A stretch of DNA of 64,000 nt from Hassallia sp050875635 (GCF_050875635.1 NZ_JBPAOH010000028.1:1-64000); one strand, 5' to 3'; numbered from the stretch's first letter, positions 16,326 to 25,392 are shown. Translations and numbers: made by a program. Notes: generated by a model not told the origin, from the letters alone.

Positions 16326-17165
16326 GTGAACAATATCCCCCCCTCTCCCCCTTCCCCCCTCCCCCCCTCCTCCTCCCTCCCCCTCGTCGGTAAAACAATC
16401 TTAGTTACACGTTCAGTTGGACAATCGAGCCAATTTAGCGATCGCCTGACTGAAGTTGGTGCTACTGTGATTGAAATGCCAACATTAGAAATAGTTTCCC
16501 CTTCGAGTTGGGAACCTTTAGATAATGCGATCGCGCATTTATCCGATTTTCATTGGTTAATTCTCACTTCCACCAATGCCATAGACTACTTTTTTGAACG
16601 GCTGAACACACAAAATATAGATAACCGTGCTTTAGCTAATATCAAAATTGCCGTTGTCGGTGAAAAAACCGCTCAAAGACTCAAAGAACACAGTTTGCAA
16701 CCAGACTTTATTCCCCCCAATTTTATCGCCGATTCGTTAATAGCAAACTTTCCTGAAGAACTGACAGGAAAAAAGATATTATTTCCCAGAGTTGAAAGCG
16801 GAGGAAGAGAAGTTTTAGTAAAAGAATTCACCGCTAAAGGTGCAGAGGTAACAGAAGTTGCAGCATATCAATCTTGCTGTCCAAATAGCATCCCTTCAGC
16901 GGCAGAATTAGCGCTGCAAAATAAAAGTGTGGATATTATTACTTTTGCTAGTTCTAAAACTGTACAATGTTTCAATAAACTGACAACAAAACTATTTTCA
17001 GTCAACTCACTAGCAAATTCTTTAGAAGGAATTTGTATTGCTTCTATTGGTCCGCAAACCTCTAAAGATTGTCGTTCTTTACTAGGACGTGTGGATGTCG
17101 AAGCTGAAGAACATACTTTAGAAGGATTAACGCAAGCTTTGATAGAATGGGTGGTTAGTAGTTAG
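16326..17165 (+). CDS. hemD: Uroporphyrinogen-III synthase
   Basis: The 279-residue protein has the two-domain HemD fold, recognised from GKTILVTRSVGQSSQFSDRL, DFHWLILTSTNAIDYFF, KIAVVGEKTAQ, FPRVESGGREVL, DIITFASSKTVQCF and CIASIGPQTSKDC. It closes hydroxymethylbilane to uroporphyrinogen III, the common precursor of haem, chlorophyll and sirohaem. The likely start is GTG 16326. The first 20 residues (NNIPPSPPSPLPPSSSLP) come from a C-rich repeat (16337-16384) and are probably not part of the fold. Identity is low between family members, as is usual, but the context with cobA is strong. Confidence 0.85.
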   Translation: MNNIPPSPPSPLPPSSSLPLVGKTILVTRSVGQSSQFSDRLTEVGATVIEMPTLEIVSPSSWEPLDNAIAHLSDFHWLILTSTNAIDYFFERLNTQNIDNRALANIKIAVVGEKTAQRLKEHSLQPDFIPPNFIADSLIANFPEELTGKKILFPRVESGGREVLVKEFTAKGAEVTEVAAYQSCCPNSIPSAAELALQNKSVDIITFASSKTVQCFNKLTTKLFSVNSLANSLEGICIASIGPQTSKDCRSLLGRVDVEAEEHTLEGLTQALIEWVVSS

Positions 17166-17291
17166 TAGTTAGTAGTTAGTTGTTAGTTGATAGTTGTTAG
17201 TGGTTAGTGGTTAGTGGTTCTTTGTCCAATGCCCATTGCCCCATGCCCAATTACCAATTACCAATGCCCAATGCCCAATGCCCAATGCCCA
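17156..17291. repeat. TTAGTAG and CCCAATG short tandem repeats
   Basis: GTTAGTA/GTTAGTG heptamers (17156-17218) are followed by CCCAATG heptamers (17225-17291) that run up to the coaE start codon. The in-frame ATG at 17214 therefore lies in repeat DNA. Confidence 0.7.
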
Positions 17292-17915
17292 ATGAAACGT
17301 ATAATTGGTTTAACTGGAGGTATTGCTACAGGCAAAAGTACTGTTGCAAATTATTTAGCTACAGCTTACAACTTGCCGATTTTTGATGCAGATATATATG
17401 CTAGAGATGCAGTATCTATAAATTCGCCAATACTTCAAGCGATCGCTCAACGTTACGGAGAACAAATTTTACTTGCAGATAAAAGCCTCAACCGTCTTAA
17501 GTTAGGCGAAATTATCTTTAACAATCAAACAGAACGCAGTTGGGTAGAGAATTTGATTCATCCTTACGTGCGCGATCGCGCTATTGTAGAGACACAGGTT
17601 ATCGCGTCTCTACTGGTGTTTGTTGTGCCTTTACTATTTGAAGCGCAAATGACTGATTTAGTGACAGAAATTTGGGTAGTAAGCTGTTCGGAACAACAAC
17701 AATTAGCAAGATTAATGCAGCGGAATAATTTAACTTTAGAACAAGCACAAGCCAGAATTAAGAGTCAAATGCCGATTACCGAAAAAGCAGCGCGTGCTGA
17801 TATTGTGTTAGATAACAACTCTACTAAAGATGCGTTGTTAAAACAGGTAGATTTTGCTTTAAGTATTAATAATACAAATGAGAGAAATCACAACGATAAA
17901 ATTACACCAAATTGA
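17292..17915 (+). CDS. coaE: Dephospho-CoA kinase
   Basis: From ATG 17292 the protein has 207 residues, normal for CoaE. The P-loop is GLTGGIATGKST (residues 6-17), followed by the substrate motif FDADIYARD, HPYVRDRA and VPLLFEAQMTDLV, and the lid Arg region QLARLMQRNNLT. It phosphorylates the 3'-OH of dephospho-CoA as the last step of coenzyme A synthesis. An interspersed palindrome, GTAGAGAC...GTCTCTAC (17586-17613), is embedded in frame between the VRDR and PLLFE motifs. The end overlaps the start of the GNAT gene by 38 bases. Confidence 0.9.
   Translation: MKRIIGLTGGIATGKSTVANYLATAYNLPIFDADIYARDAVSINSPILQAIAQRYGEQILLADKSLNRLKLGEIIFNNQTERSWVENLIHPYVRDRAIVETQVIASLLVFVVPLLFEAQMTDLVTEIWVVSCSEQQQLARLMQRNNLTLEQAQARIKSQMPITEKAARADIVLDNNSTKDALLKQVDFALSINNTNERNHNDKITPN
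17586..17613. repeat. Interspersed palindrome inside coaE
   Basis: GTAGAGAC and GTCTCTAC are separated by 12 bases. Related palindromes lie between genes at 24603-24630, 27971-28001 and 50247-50275. Here the copy is within coding sequence and kept in frame. Confidence 0.6.
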
Positions 17916-18351
17916 AGAAGTTAAACAAATTATATTTGCAGTATGCTCAGAAATACTTCAAGTTCCTGAAGAATTAATTAGAAATCATGATTCGTTATCA
18001 GATATAGATGACATGCCATCCCACTATTTGGATAATAAAGGTACATTCTTGGTACTTGTCGATGATGATAAAGTTGTTGGTAGCGGAGGAATTAGGCGTT
18101 TAAATGACGAAATCTGCGAACTGAAGCGGATGTGGTTGCTCAAAGATTACCGAGGACAAGGATTTGGCAAAAAAATGGCACAGATGCTCTTAGATTTTGC
18201 CAAGAAAGCAGGTTACAAGAAAGTCAGACTGGACTGTGGAGATGAACAAAAACAAGCACAAGCTGTGAAACTCTATAAGCAACTCGGCTTTTATGTAATT
18301 GAGCGTTACAATGACAGCCTTTGTACCGTCTTTATGGAAAAGATACTCTAA
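17878..18351 (+). CDS. GNAT family N-acetyltransferase
   Basis: The 157-residue protein carries the GNAT core: a beta-strand with GSGGIRRLNDEICELKRMWL, the acetyl-CoA loop DYRGQGFGKKMAQMLLDFA (Q/R-x-x-G-x-G/A pattern), and the final YKQLGFYVIERYND. The acceptor substrate is unknown. The ATG lies within the last codons of coaE (38-base overlap in another frame), so it is translationally coupled or co-transcribed. It converges on the Uma2 gene, and the two stop codons touch or overlap by a few bases. Confidence 0.8.
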   Translation: MREITTIKLHQIEEVKQIIFAVCSEILQVPEELIRNHDSLSDIDDMPSHYLDNKGTFLVLVDDDKVVGSGGIRRLNDEICELKRMWLLKDYRGQGFGKKMAQMLLDFAKKAGYKKVRLDCGDEQKQAQAVKLYKQLGFYVIERYNDSLCTVFMEKIL

Positions 18352-19064
18352 ATTTGGTCTGGATCAATTCCAGCTGCGCGTAAACGTTCAGCCAAGCGAT
18401 CGGCTCGTAATCGTTCTTGTGCTAATTGTTGGTTAATTTCTTGTAATTGTTGACTTACTTCCTCCTCTGGTAGAAGTACTGGCTGTCCCTCGGCAGTAAA
18501 AAAGCGCAATTTTTCCTGATAAATTCCCAAATATAACCCTAACTGTTGACTCCACAATAAACCTTCAGAGGTTGGTGTCAGTTCTTGATATTTACCGTCT
18601 ACTAGATGAAACCCTTTAAATTCGTAATTTTCTGGGTCAAACCAAAAATAATCAGGAGTTCTAAAGGTATTTTGGTAAAGCTGCTTTTTAAAATTTTTAT
18701 CAACTGCTGCGGTTGAGTCAGACAGCAACTCAATGATTATATTCGGATATTTACCGTCTTCTTGCCAGACTACCCAGCTTTTACGGTCTTTTTTTTCTGT
18801 ATCCAGAACAACAAAAAAATCTGGTCCGCGAAAGTCTTCAGATTTCTTTTGGTTAGGACTATAGTAAATAGTTAGGTTGCCTGTGGTGTAAAAATCATGG
18901 CGGTCGCGCCACAACCATTTAATTAAACGAATCAGAAAATCGATTTGTTCTCGATGGCGATCGGTTTCCAAAGGGGGTTCGTCACTCAGTAAATCTCCTT
19001 TAGGAAAAATAACATCTTCCGTTACACCTTGAGGCGTTGAAATTTCCGTAACGGGTTGAGACAT
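18348..19064 (-). CDS. Uma2 family (DUF820) protein with coiled-coil tail
   Basis: The 238-residue protein has the Uma2 core: RGPDFFVVLDTEKKDRKSWV, PNIIIELLSDSTAAVDKN, YQNTFRTPDYFWFDP and GFHLVDGKYQEL. The Asp and Glu of the first two motifs are the likely metal ligands. The last 45 residues (SQQLQEINQQLAQERLRADRLAERL) form a heptad coiled coil, as in many cyanobacterial members. Just upstream on the same strand lies another Uma2 gene (19107), 42 bases away, so they are probably co-transcribed. Function in the cell is unknown. Confidence 0.8.
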   Translation of the reverse strand: MSQPVTEISTPQGVTEDVIFPKGDLLSDEPPLETDRHREQIDFLIRLIKWLWRDRHDFYTTGNLTIYYSPNQKKSEDFRGPDFFVVLDTEKKDRKSWVVWQEDGKYPNIIIELLSDSTAAVDKNFKKQLYQNTFRTPDYFWFDPENYEFKGFHLVDGKYQELTPTSEGLLWSQQLGLYLGIYQEKLRFFTAEGQPVLLPEEEVSQQLQEINQQLAQERLRADRLAERLRAAGIDPDQI

Positions 19065-19106
19065 AACACGATTCCTTGATTTTATTAACTATGATATATC
19101 TCAAAA

Positions 19107-19799
19107 TTAAGATTGGCGTGACAAACGTTCAACAAAAGCTTGATGTTCTGACGAATTCAAACCTTCTTGCAGTACCGCTAAAACTTTAGTCATTTCTCCT
19201 GTTAATAGCGCTGTCATATCTAACCACAAACCGGGAAATGTCCGACTTTTAATCACACCATTTGCATCAGCTTCTAATGTTACATACTCGTCATTTTGCA
19301 AGCTGAACCAATCAACTTTATTTTCTAAAATCTGCCAAACAATATATTCTTGCACGCCATTGCGACGGTATGCGCGTTTCTTATCATACAAGTCATTTGA
19401 TGCACTACTAGCGGCAACTTCTGCCACTAACTCTGGTGCGCCTTCGATGTAGTCATCTTCACTAATTTTTGCCTGTCCGCCCAATTTTTCATCGATTAAT
19501 AATAGAACATCCGGCTGTGGTTCATTGTCTAAATCGAGGCGAACTGTAGCATTATCACCTAACTCTACTCCTGGGGTGGAAACCTTGTAAGTTCCTAACC
19601 AAATAATTAAATCACCGTGAGGTTGTCCATGACTTTTGAAACGTAATGGCGATGACACGTAGACGACTCCTTCAATTAATTCTGCTTTCTTGAGCTGCGG
19701 CATTGCTGTATAGCGGCGCTCAAATTCGTGGCGGCTGAGTCTATCGCCACTTTCTAAAGGTGGTATTTTGTTTAAGCTACGTTCTATAGAAGCTGTCAT
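19107..19799 (-). CDS. Uma2 family (DUF820) protein
   Basis: The 230-residue protein begins with the family's SGDRLSRHEFERRYTAMP and KAELIEGVVYVSSPLRF. It has the core motifs EPQPDVLLLIDE and APELVAEVAASSASND, and ends the fold with GVQEYIVWQILENKVDWF. This domain is predicted to have a PD-(D/E)xK-like nuclease fold. It is 42 bases upstream of the other Uma2 gene. Between it and tldD lies a perfect palindrome that probably ends tldD transcription. Confidence 0.82.
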   Translation of the reverse strand: MTASIERSLNKIPPLESGDRLSRHEFERRYTAMPQLKKAELIEGVVYVSSPLRFKSHGQPHGDLIIWLGTYKVSTPGVELGDNATVRLDLDNEPQPDVLLLIDEKLGGQAKISEDDYIEGAPELVAEVAASSASNDLYDKKRAYRRNGVQEYIVWQILENKVDWFSLQNDEYVTLEADANGVIKSRTFPGLWLDMTALLTGEMTKVLAVLQEGLNSSEHQAFVERLSRQS

Positions 19800-19849
19800 T
19801 GAAGAAGTCCTTGTTTTATGGCATCAAGCTGAATTTAGCATAACTCCCG

Positions 19850-19887
19850 TGTAGGGTGCGTTATGCGCTTCGCTAACGCACCCTACA
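19850..19887. repeat. Perfect interspersed palindrome, likely tldD terminator region
   Basis: TGTAGGGTGCGTTA and TAACGCACCCTACA form a perfect 14-bp stem around the 10-base loop TGCGCTTCGC. It lies downstream of tldD on the minus strand and upstream of the Uma2 gene. The sequence looks like a widespread cyanobacterial repeat rather than a site-specific terminator, since no T-run follows directly. Confidence 0.6.
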
Positions 19888-19943
19888 TTTGATGTTTTTT
19901 AATGTTGAACTACTTAACTCCTAACTCAATACTCCTAACTTAA

Positions 19944-21338
19944 TTAAGCTTCCCCCCCAACCACCACATCACGTATTCTTAAACTCGGTCCACCACAACC
20001 GACAGGTAAACCATCTTGTCCACCTTTACCGCAACCACCGGATTCATCCCAGTAAAAGTCATCACCGATCGCTTCTATATCTGCTAAAGTTTGAAAAACA
20101 TTACCCGAAAGCGTCACATCCCGCACCGGTTCGGCAATTTTGCCATTTCTAATCATCCACGCTTCCCCAGCGCTAAAGGTGAACATTTCCCCGTTTGTCA
20201 TTCCCCCCAACCAATTACGGGCGTACACTCCCTCTTTGATACCAGTAAATAAATCTTCTACTGGCGTTTTACCCCTTTCAATCCAGGTATTCGTCATCCG
20301 CACTATTGGCGAATAGTGATAATTGAGACAACGTGCATTGCCTGTAGGCGCTTCATCCAATTTGCCGGCGGTTTCGCGAGAATGCAAACGTCCCACCAAA
20401 ACGCCATCTTTAATCAGTTGAGTGGTAGTCGCAGGTGTACCTTCGTCATCGTAAAAATAACTACCGCGATGTCCCTGAGGTGCAGCACCATCAAAAATTT
20501 GCAACTCTTTTGCACCAAACCGCCGACCAATAGTCATTACTTCCAGCAAATCTGGATTTTCGTAAGCCATATCTGCCTCAGAAAGATGTCCAAAGGCTTC
20601 GTGGACAAACAACCCGGTGAGAACTGGATCAATCACCACAGCATAAGTATTACCTTTCACTGATGGCAGAGATAAAGCTGCTACTGCCCTTTGAGCAGCA
20701 CTCTTGACTTGTTCATCCAAATGTGCTAAATCTTCATAAGCTTTGCGAGAGCCGGTGGTTTCCCTGCCAGTTTGCACAGTTTCGCCGTCTTTAGCGGTAG
20801 CGGCAAAGCGCATTTCCATATCCACCCAAGATTGCTCAATTAAAGTGCCTTCGGAAGTGGCGAGGATGATTCTTTGGGAACTGTCACCGTAGCTAACTGA
20901 AGTAGTAGCAATGCGATGGTCAGCGCTTTTGAGTAAATCGGTGTAGCGATCGCACAATTGTTTTTTCTCCACCAAGGCAATTTTTCGCGGGTCAGTACCT
21001 GTAAGCGGTAAAGTGCATATCGCTTGTACCGTTTCTATCGGGGCAAGTATAGTTTCTTCATCACCAACCATCCGCGCTGCGGCGATCGCTTCTTCTATCC
21101 GCTCTTTAATTGTCGCTAACTGGTTAAAACTACTTAAACCCCAGCCACCTTTATAACAAGCGCGAATTTGTCCGCCAATTGAAATACCTTCGCTTAGAGT
21201 TTCTATCTTGTCACCACGTAACAAAATATCAGTATCTTCTGCTTCTTCCAGGCGAATCATGAGATAATCTACTCTAGATGAGTAACGGGCAATCAAGTCA
21301 GAAAGCAAATTTTGGGCATCGGTAAGTTGGGAATGCAT
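19944..21338 (-). CDS. tldD: TldD family metalloprotease
   Basis: The 464-residue protein is a TldD subunit of the TldD/TldE (PmbA) zinc protease. The metal motif HEAFGHLSEAD (HExxxH) is at about residues 246-256. Other family motifs are GVYARNWLGGMTNGEMFTFSAGEAWMIRNG and the terminal GCGKGGQDGLPVGCGGPSLRI. With TldE it cleaves unfolded peptides and matures some ribosomally made peptides such as microcin B17. TldE is not in this window. A role in the lanthipeptide system 22 kb away is possible but unsupported by position. The gene diverges from the AraC regulator. Confidence 0.9.
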   Translation of the reverse strand: MHSQLTDAQNLLSDLIARYSSRVDYLMIRLEEAEDTDILLRGDKIETLSEGISIGGQIRACYKGGWGLSSFNQLATIKERIEEAIAAARMVGDEETILAPIETVQAICTLPLTGTDPRKIALVEKKQLCDRYTDLLKSADHRIATTSVSYGDSSQRIILATSEGTLIEQSWVDMEMRFAATAKDGETVQTGRETTGSRKAYEDLAHLDEQVKSAAQRAVAALSLPSVKGNTYAVVIDPVLTGLFVHEAFGHLSEADMAYENPDLLEVMTIGRRFGAKELQIFDGAAPQGHRGSYFYDDEGTPATTTQLIKDGVLVGRLHSRETAGKLDEAPTGNARCLNYHYSPIVRMTNTWIERGKTPVEDLFTGIKEGVYARNWLGGMTNGEMFTFSAGEAWMIRNGKIAEPVRDVTLSGNVFQTLADIEAIGDDFYWDESGGCGKGGQDGLPVGCGGPSLRIRDVVVGGEA

Positions 21339-21447
21339 ACTATTTACACATATTCAAATAGTGGATGATTTTTAGACTTATATATGCATTATCCTAGCGA
21401 CAAGCCGCTCAAGCACGCGATAAAAATCATCAAAGCCGACTTTAGCC

Positions 21448-22299
21448 GTGTCTAACAACGAACCTCCTGAACATTTACATCTCCTCTCCAGCTTTGAGGC
21501 AGGATGGGAAGGCTTGAACCTATTGTATGAAATAGAACCACGCGACGAAACACCGGAAATGTACATGGGTCGGCACTTTATCGTTATTGCTCTTGATAAT
21601 TTTCGTGCCAGCTATATGTTAAACGAAAGTTGGCAGCAAGTGGATTATGCTAAGGGTGATATTGCGATTATCCCAGCTTCGCAACCTTTCCCCAGAACAC
21701 AGATTGATCGGGAAGTTCCATTAGTTGAACTATTTCTTGAACCTGCAATTCTTAACCGTGTTGCTGGTGAATCTGTGGCAGCTTATACCGAACTTGTACC
21801 GCAGTGGCACATACGCGACCCGTTAATTCAGCATATGGGATTGGCATTAAAAGCTGAATTAGAAGCCTCCGGCGCTGACAGTCGGCTTTATGCAGAATCG
21901 ATGGCAACAGCGCTTTCAGTGCATTTACTGAGAAGATATTCTGTACGTCAACAGCAGATTAAAAACTATACAGGTGGTTTGCCCAAGTATAGATTAAGGG
22001 AAGCTGTAAATTACATCAATGAACATTTAGACCACAATTTAACTTTAGCTGAAGTTGCAGCTTCAGTGCAGATGAGTCCGCATTATTTTGCTAGTTTATT
22101 TAAGCAATCTACAGGTTTGACACCGCATCAATATGTGATGAAATGCCGAATCGATAAAGCAAAGCAGTTATTGCTAAAACGGGAATTGACACTTGTAGAA
22201 ATCTGTCACCAAGTCGGCTTTCAAAGTCAAAGTCATTTTACCAGAGTGTTTCGCGAACATACCAAAACAACACCAAAGGTATATCGAGACGCGCTGTAA
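21448..22299 (+). CDS. AraC family transcriptional regulator
   Basis: The protein of up to 283 residues has a C-terminal AraC DNA-binding domain with two helix-turn-helices. The first is around residues 195-220 (LTLAEVAASVQMSPHYFASL) and the second around 245-270 (LVEICHQVGFQSQSHFTRVF), with the family signature FKQSTGLTPHQYV between them. The N-terminal 170 residues are a probable cupin-like sensor. The likely start is GTG 21448. The target and ligand are unknown. It diverges from tldD, and the ferric-reductase-like gene follows on the same strand after about 210 bases of repeats, so it might be the target. Confidence 0.82.
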   Translation: MSNNEPPEHLHLLSSFEAGWEGLNLLYEIEPRDETPEMYMGRHFIVIALDNFRASYMLNESWQQVDYAKGDIAIIPASQPFPRTQIDREVPLVELFLEPAILNRVAGESVAAYTELVPQWHIRDPLIQHMGLALKAELEASGADSRLYAESMATALSVHLLRRYSVRQQQIKNYTGGLPKYRLREAVNYINEHLDHNLTLAEVAASVQMSPHYFASLFKQSTGLTPHQYVMKCRIDKAKQLLLKRELTLVEICHQVGFQSQSHFTRVFREHTKTTPKVYRDAL

Positions 22300-22304
22300 A
22301 AGAA

Positions 22305-22378
22305 GTTAGGAGTTAAAAGTTAGGAGTTAAGAGTTAGCAGTTAGGAGGCGCGGAGTTAGCAGTTAGGAGGCGCGGAGA
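22305..22378. repeat. AGTTAGG short tandem repeats
   Basis: GAGTTAGG/AGTTAAA heptamers are followed by two copies of a 22-base AGTTAGCAGTTAGGAGGCGC-type unit. They lie after the AraC gene and before the gene at 22512. Confidence 0.6.
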
Positions 22379-22511
22379 ATTTGACCGATGAAGGGATGGA
22401 GTTTCAATATAAGTGAAGATTAAGACATTTTTCGGAATATTAGGCAAGACAGCGACACGAAGCGATCGCTAAATTAAGTACCAATCAGCAGTAAAGTACA
22501 AGTAAGAATGT

Positions 22512-23105
22512 ATGAAAGGTACTATCGCTTTTCAAGGTTGGAATATCGTTGGTTTATCAACGCTGATAATTGGTGCTATGGTTGCTGTCATCTGGTTATT
22601 TTATGGTATTGATGAGCAAGCAATGCGGATGGCAATCAGAGCAACTGCCCGTACTTCGTGTATCCTATTTCTTAGTGCTTTTGTCGCATCCGCACTTCGG
22701 CGAATTTGGTCAAATTCTTTCACTGCATGGCTTTTAAAGAATCGCCGTTATTTAGGGATATCAATGGCAGTGTCGCATACTTATCATGCGATCGCTCTGA
22801 TCGGATTATGGTTTGCCACTTCTGGATTAACTCCCAAATTTGACCCAGGCGGCACTTTCGGTTATTTATTACTCATAGCCATGACTATAACATCCTTTCA
22901 GCGTCCGGCTGCTTTAATCGGTCAACGTGCTTGGAAAATTTTGCACACTATAGGAATGCACTTTTTCTGGTTAGCGTTTACGCTGGAATTCAGCCTGAGA
23001 ATTCAACAGTCAATGCTGATTTATTTACCTTTAGTTATCTTATTAGTTTTAGCAATCATGCTTCGTCTAGTTGCACCGAGAATGCAGAGGAAGTTCGCCA
23101 GCTAG
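22512..23105 (+). CDS. Ferric reductase-like transmembrane domain protein
   Basis: The 197-residue protein is hydrophobic, with about six membrane helices. Paired His residues are placed to bind haem: AVSHTYHAIAL (helix 3, near residue 95) and KILHTIGMHFFWLAF (near residue 145). This is the pattern of the ferric-reductase/MsrQ superfamily, which moves electrons across the membrane. No flavin or NAD domain is attached, so it would need a partner. A possible partner such as MsrP is not in the window. It follows an AraC regulator on the same strand. The downstream 200 bases hold no gene I can support. Confidence 0.7.
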   Translation: MKGTIAFQGWNIVGLSTLIIGAMVAVIWLFYGIDEQAMRMAIRATARTSCILFLSAFVASALRRIWSNSFTAWLLKNRRYLGISMAVSHTYHAIALIGLWFATSGLTPKFDPGGTFGYLLLIAMTITSFQRPAALIGQRAWKILHTIGMHFFWLAFTLEFSLRIQQSMLIYLPLVILLVLAIMLRLVAPRMQRKFAS

Positions 23106-23323
23106 TTAATGGTAGGATTTGGGAATGTTCGATAATGTTTGCAAATTTCTTTTTTGAAAATTTCTCTACCGACTTTGCCACTTGGCTGTTAGGAGAACCA
23201 ATTTCTCTAACAGAGTCCAGAGCGATCGCTCTTTTCATCAAGTTTTAGAAAAAAGTGCGTAAACAAAGGAGCGACTTGTCGCAAGACATCGCTCTACATC
23301 AAAATATAAATTAGTATAAATCT

Positions 23324-24556
23324 CTATTGACTAAAAAACAATAACACTACCTGAAATAACCCGACGATAAAACCTAAAATACCGCCTAAAGTAACGATCG
23401 CCTGCAATTCATTTTTGACAATTCCCTCAATAGCAGCTTCTAAATCAGCGGGTGATGTTGACTTGACGCGATCGACAATCACTTGATCTATTGACAAAAT
23501 GGGTATCGCCTGAGCGACAATCTTTTCTAAATCTTTTTCTAAATACTTATCTAAAATTAGCGCCAGTTCTTCACTCACCACATCTAAAGAAGAACTAACA
23601 ACCGGAGAAGTGCTAAGACGATTTAGTAATAATGAAGCAATATTTTCCCAGTCAACGGAATCAGTTAATCCTTGTAGTAAATCACCGCCACTTGTTTGCA
23701 GGTAATGACGCACACTTTCGCGCGTAGTCTTTCGCAATTGGCGCACCGTCCCCATTGGCAAGTTTTGTAAAGATATATTTTGCAGGATTTTTCTCAGGCG
23801 ATCGCGCATTTGCAATTCTTGAATTAATTCTTTTATGCGTTGATTTGTCACCTCTTTTTCATCTAAGCAAAATGTCCGCAATCGAGTTAAAGTATTGCGT
23901 AAACCAAACAAATTTGCCACTACCCAATAAGTACCGCTGGTTTTTTCGCGAAAGCTTTCATCAATAATTTGAATCGTGCGATCGGTCAAAAAATCAATAA
24001 TTATTTGGCGGATTGCATCTGGCGGTAAAACTACTTGCAATAACCAATCAGCAAGCCGAGTAGATTGTTCTTCGCTGAGTTTAAATTCCAGTAATATTTG
24101 GTCAAAAATTTGATTTATTTGCGTTTCTAAAAAGTCTTCTTGTCGCGCCAAAACCTTCAAAAGACGTGGCAAAGATTCTCCTAACAAATCGCGCAAAATT
24201 CCCGCGACAATCTTTGTACTTTTATGTTGTTTATCGCCTTTAATTTGCTCGATCGCCAATTGCAACAACCAAAGAATCCCTGATTGCACCCGTTCTGTTT
24301 GCAACAGACGCCGTGCCAGCTTTTGCAATTCTTCGGGTGTCAGCAACGACCCCATAATTGTATTAGAAATATTCTTCGCAAGGCGTTCTTGATTGCGAGG
24401 AATTAATCCAGGGGTGAACGGAACCCTTTTTGTACCAATGTAAAGTGCCCGGTAGGGACGAAATAACATTTTGATGGCTATATCATTCGTGAAATAGCCA
24501 ATAATTCCACCCACTACCGGGGGAGACACGTAAAGCCAGAGATGAGACCAATCCAA
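23324..24556 (-). CDS. DUF445 family membrane protein
   Basis: The 410-residue protein opens with VSPPVVGGIIGYFTNDIAIKM then LFRPYRALYIG, the hallmark of DUF445. It has a long helical middle (RLAKNISNTIMGSLLTPEEL and onward) and a closing membrane helix (LGGILGFIVGLFQVVLLFF). Topology is thus one N-terminal and one C-terminal anchor with a large helical region between. The family's function is unknown; Bacillus YheB belongs to it. The gene stands between two minus-strand genes, with short repeats (24566-24672) separating it from menG. Confidence 0.8.
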   Translation of the reverse strand: MDWSHLWLYVSPPVVGGIIGYFTNDIAIKMLFRPYRALYIGTKRVPFTPGLIPRNQERLAKNISNTIMGSLLTPEELQKLARRLLQTERVQSGILWLLQLAIEQIKGDKQHKSTKIVAGILRDLLGESLPRLLKVLARQEDFLETQINQIFDQILLEFKLSEEQSTRLADWLLQVVLPPDAIRQIIIDFLTDRTIQIIDESFREKTSGTYWVVANLFGLRNTLTRLRTFCLDEKEVTNQRIKELIQELQMRDRLRKILQNISLQNLPMGTVRQLRKTTRESVRHYLQTSGGDLLQGLTDSVDWENIASLLLNRLSTSPVVSSSLDVVSEELALILDKYLEKDLEKIVAQAIPILSIDQVIVDRVKSTSPADLEAAIEGIVKNELQAIVTLGGILGFIVGLFQVVLLFFSQ

Positions 24557-24565
24557 GGGAAGAAT

Positions 24566-24672
24566 TAAAAGAGTTAGGAGAACGGAGTAGGAGTTAGGAG
24601 TTGTAGAGACGCGATCAATCGCGTCTGTACTAAGAGTTAGGAATTAATTCATCACTTTTGACTCTTAACTCT
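24566..24672. repeat. GAGTTAG repeats enclosing a GTAGAGACG palindrome
   Basis: AGAGTTAGGAG repeats (24568-24600) and their complement GACTCTTAACTCTTCAC (24659-24676) flank GTAGAGACGCGAT-ca-ATCGCGTCTGTAC (24603-24630). The array separates menG from the DUF445 gene. Confidence 0.65.
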
Positions 24673-24675
24673 TCA

Positions 24676-25383
24676 CTAATTTTTGCTGACTACCAGCATT
24701 CCCATCATACCGTTCGCGATGGGGTAGTGTGTGGCAGTTGCATAACCAACTTGACGAGCTAGCTCTACTTGCTCTTTGCCGATGGGAAAACGATCTAAGC
24801 TGGGACTGATGTAAGCGTATTCTTCTTTAACACCCAAGTAGTCTGCCAGCGGGACAACGAGATTATCTAAATAAAACTGCTGAAAAGCGCGGATTTGCGA
24901 ATTGCTTGGACGATGAAAGTCTAAAATTGCGGCTTTTGCGCTCGGTTGCAAGACGCGGTGTAATTCTTTCAGGCAGCGTTGAATATCTGTAACATTTCTT
25001 AAACCATAGCCCATTGTCGCAGCGGCAAAAGAATTGTCCTCAAAGGGTAAATTTAGCACGTCTGCTTCTAACCAGGTAATAGGCGGTTGGGGATATTGCG
25101 CTCTAGAGCGTTGTCTGGCACATTCTAGTAAGTTGGGGGAAAAGTCCACTCCGTAAACTTTTCCCGTGACTTTTACACGTCGCGCTAAACGCAAAGCTAA
25201 ATCACCACTTCCACAACATAAATCTAGGCAAGTATCACCTGGTTTGGCTTCGCTCCATTTGACTGCCATTTCCTTCCAGATGCGGTGTTGTCCCAGACTT
25301 AACCAATCGTTCAACTGGTCATAAACAGGGGCAATGCGGTCAAAAATAGCGCGAACATCTATATTATTCTTGCTTTGGTTCAT
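24676..25383 (-). CDS. menG: Demethylphylloquinone/demethylmenaquinone methyltransferase
   Basis: The 235-residue UbiE/MenG family protein has VRAIFDRIAPVYDQLNDWLSLGQHR... reading (family start), then the SAM site CLDLCCGSGDLALRLARR (about residues 52-70), ATMGYGLRNVTDIQRCLKELHRV and the end motif ANGMMGMLVVSKN. In cyanobacteria this enzyme methylates 2-phytyl-1,4-naphthoquinone, the last step of phylloquinone synthesis for photosystem I. The length matches cyanobacterial members. A terminator-like hairpin lies just upstream and insulates it from the response regulator gene. Confidence 0.9.
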   Translation of the reverse strand: MNQSKNNIDVRAIFDRIAPVYDQLNDWLSLGQHRIWKEMAVKWSEAKPGDTCLDLCCGSGDLALRLARRVKVTGKVYGVDFSPNLLECARQRSRAQYPQPPITWLEADVLNLPFEDNSFAAATMGYGLRNVTDIQRCLKELHRVLQPSAKAAILDFHRPSNSQIRAFQQFYLDNLVVPLADYLGVKEEYAYISPSLDRFPIGKEQVELARQVGYATATHYPIANGMMGMLVVSKN

Positions 25384-25392
25384 ATTCGGAAT

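Noticed and set aside
19944..21338. tldD as the leader protease of the lanthipeptide
   Set aside because: TldD/TldE do process some peptides, but the gene is 22 kb away with unrelated genes between and tldE is missing; the IVA-C site instead suggests signal-peptidase-like processing.
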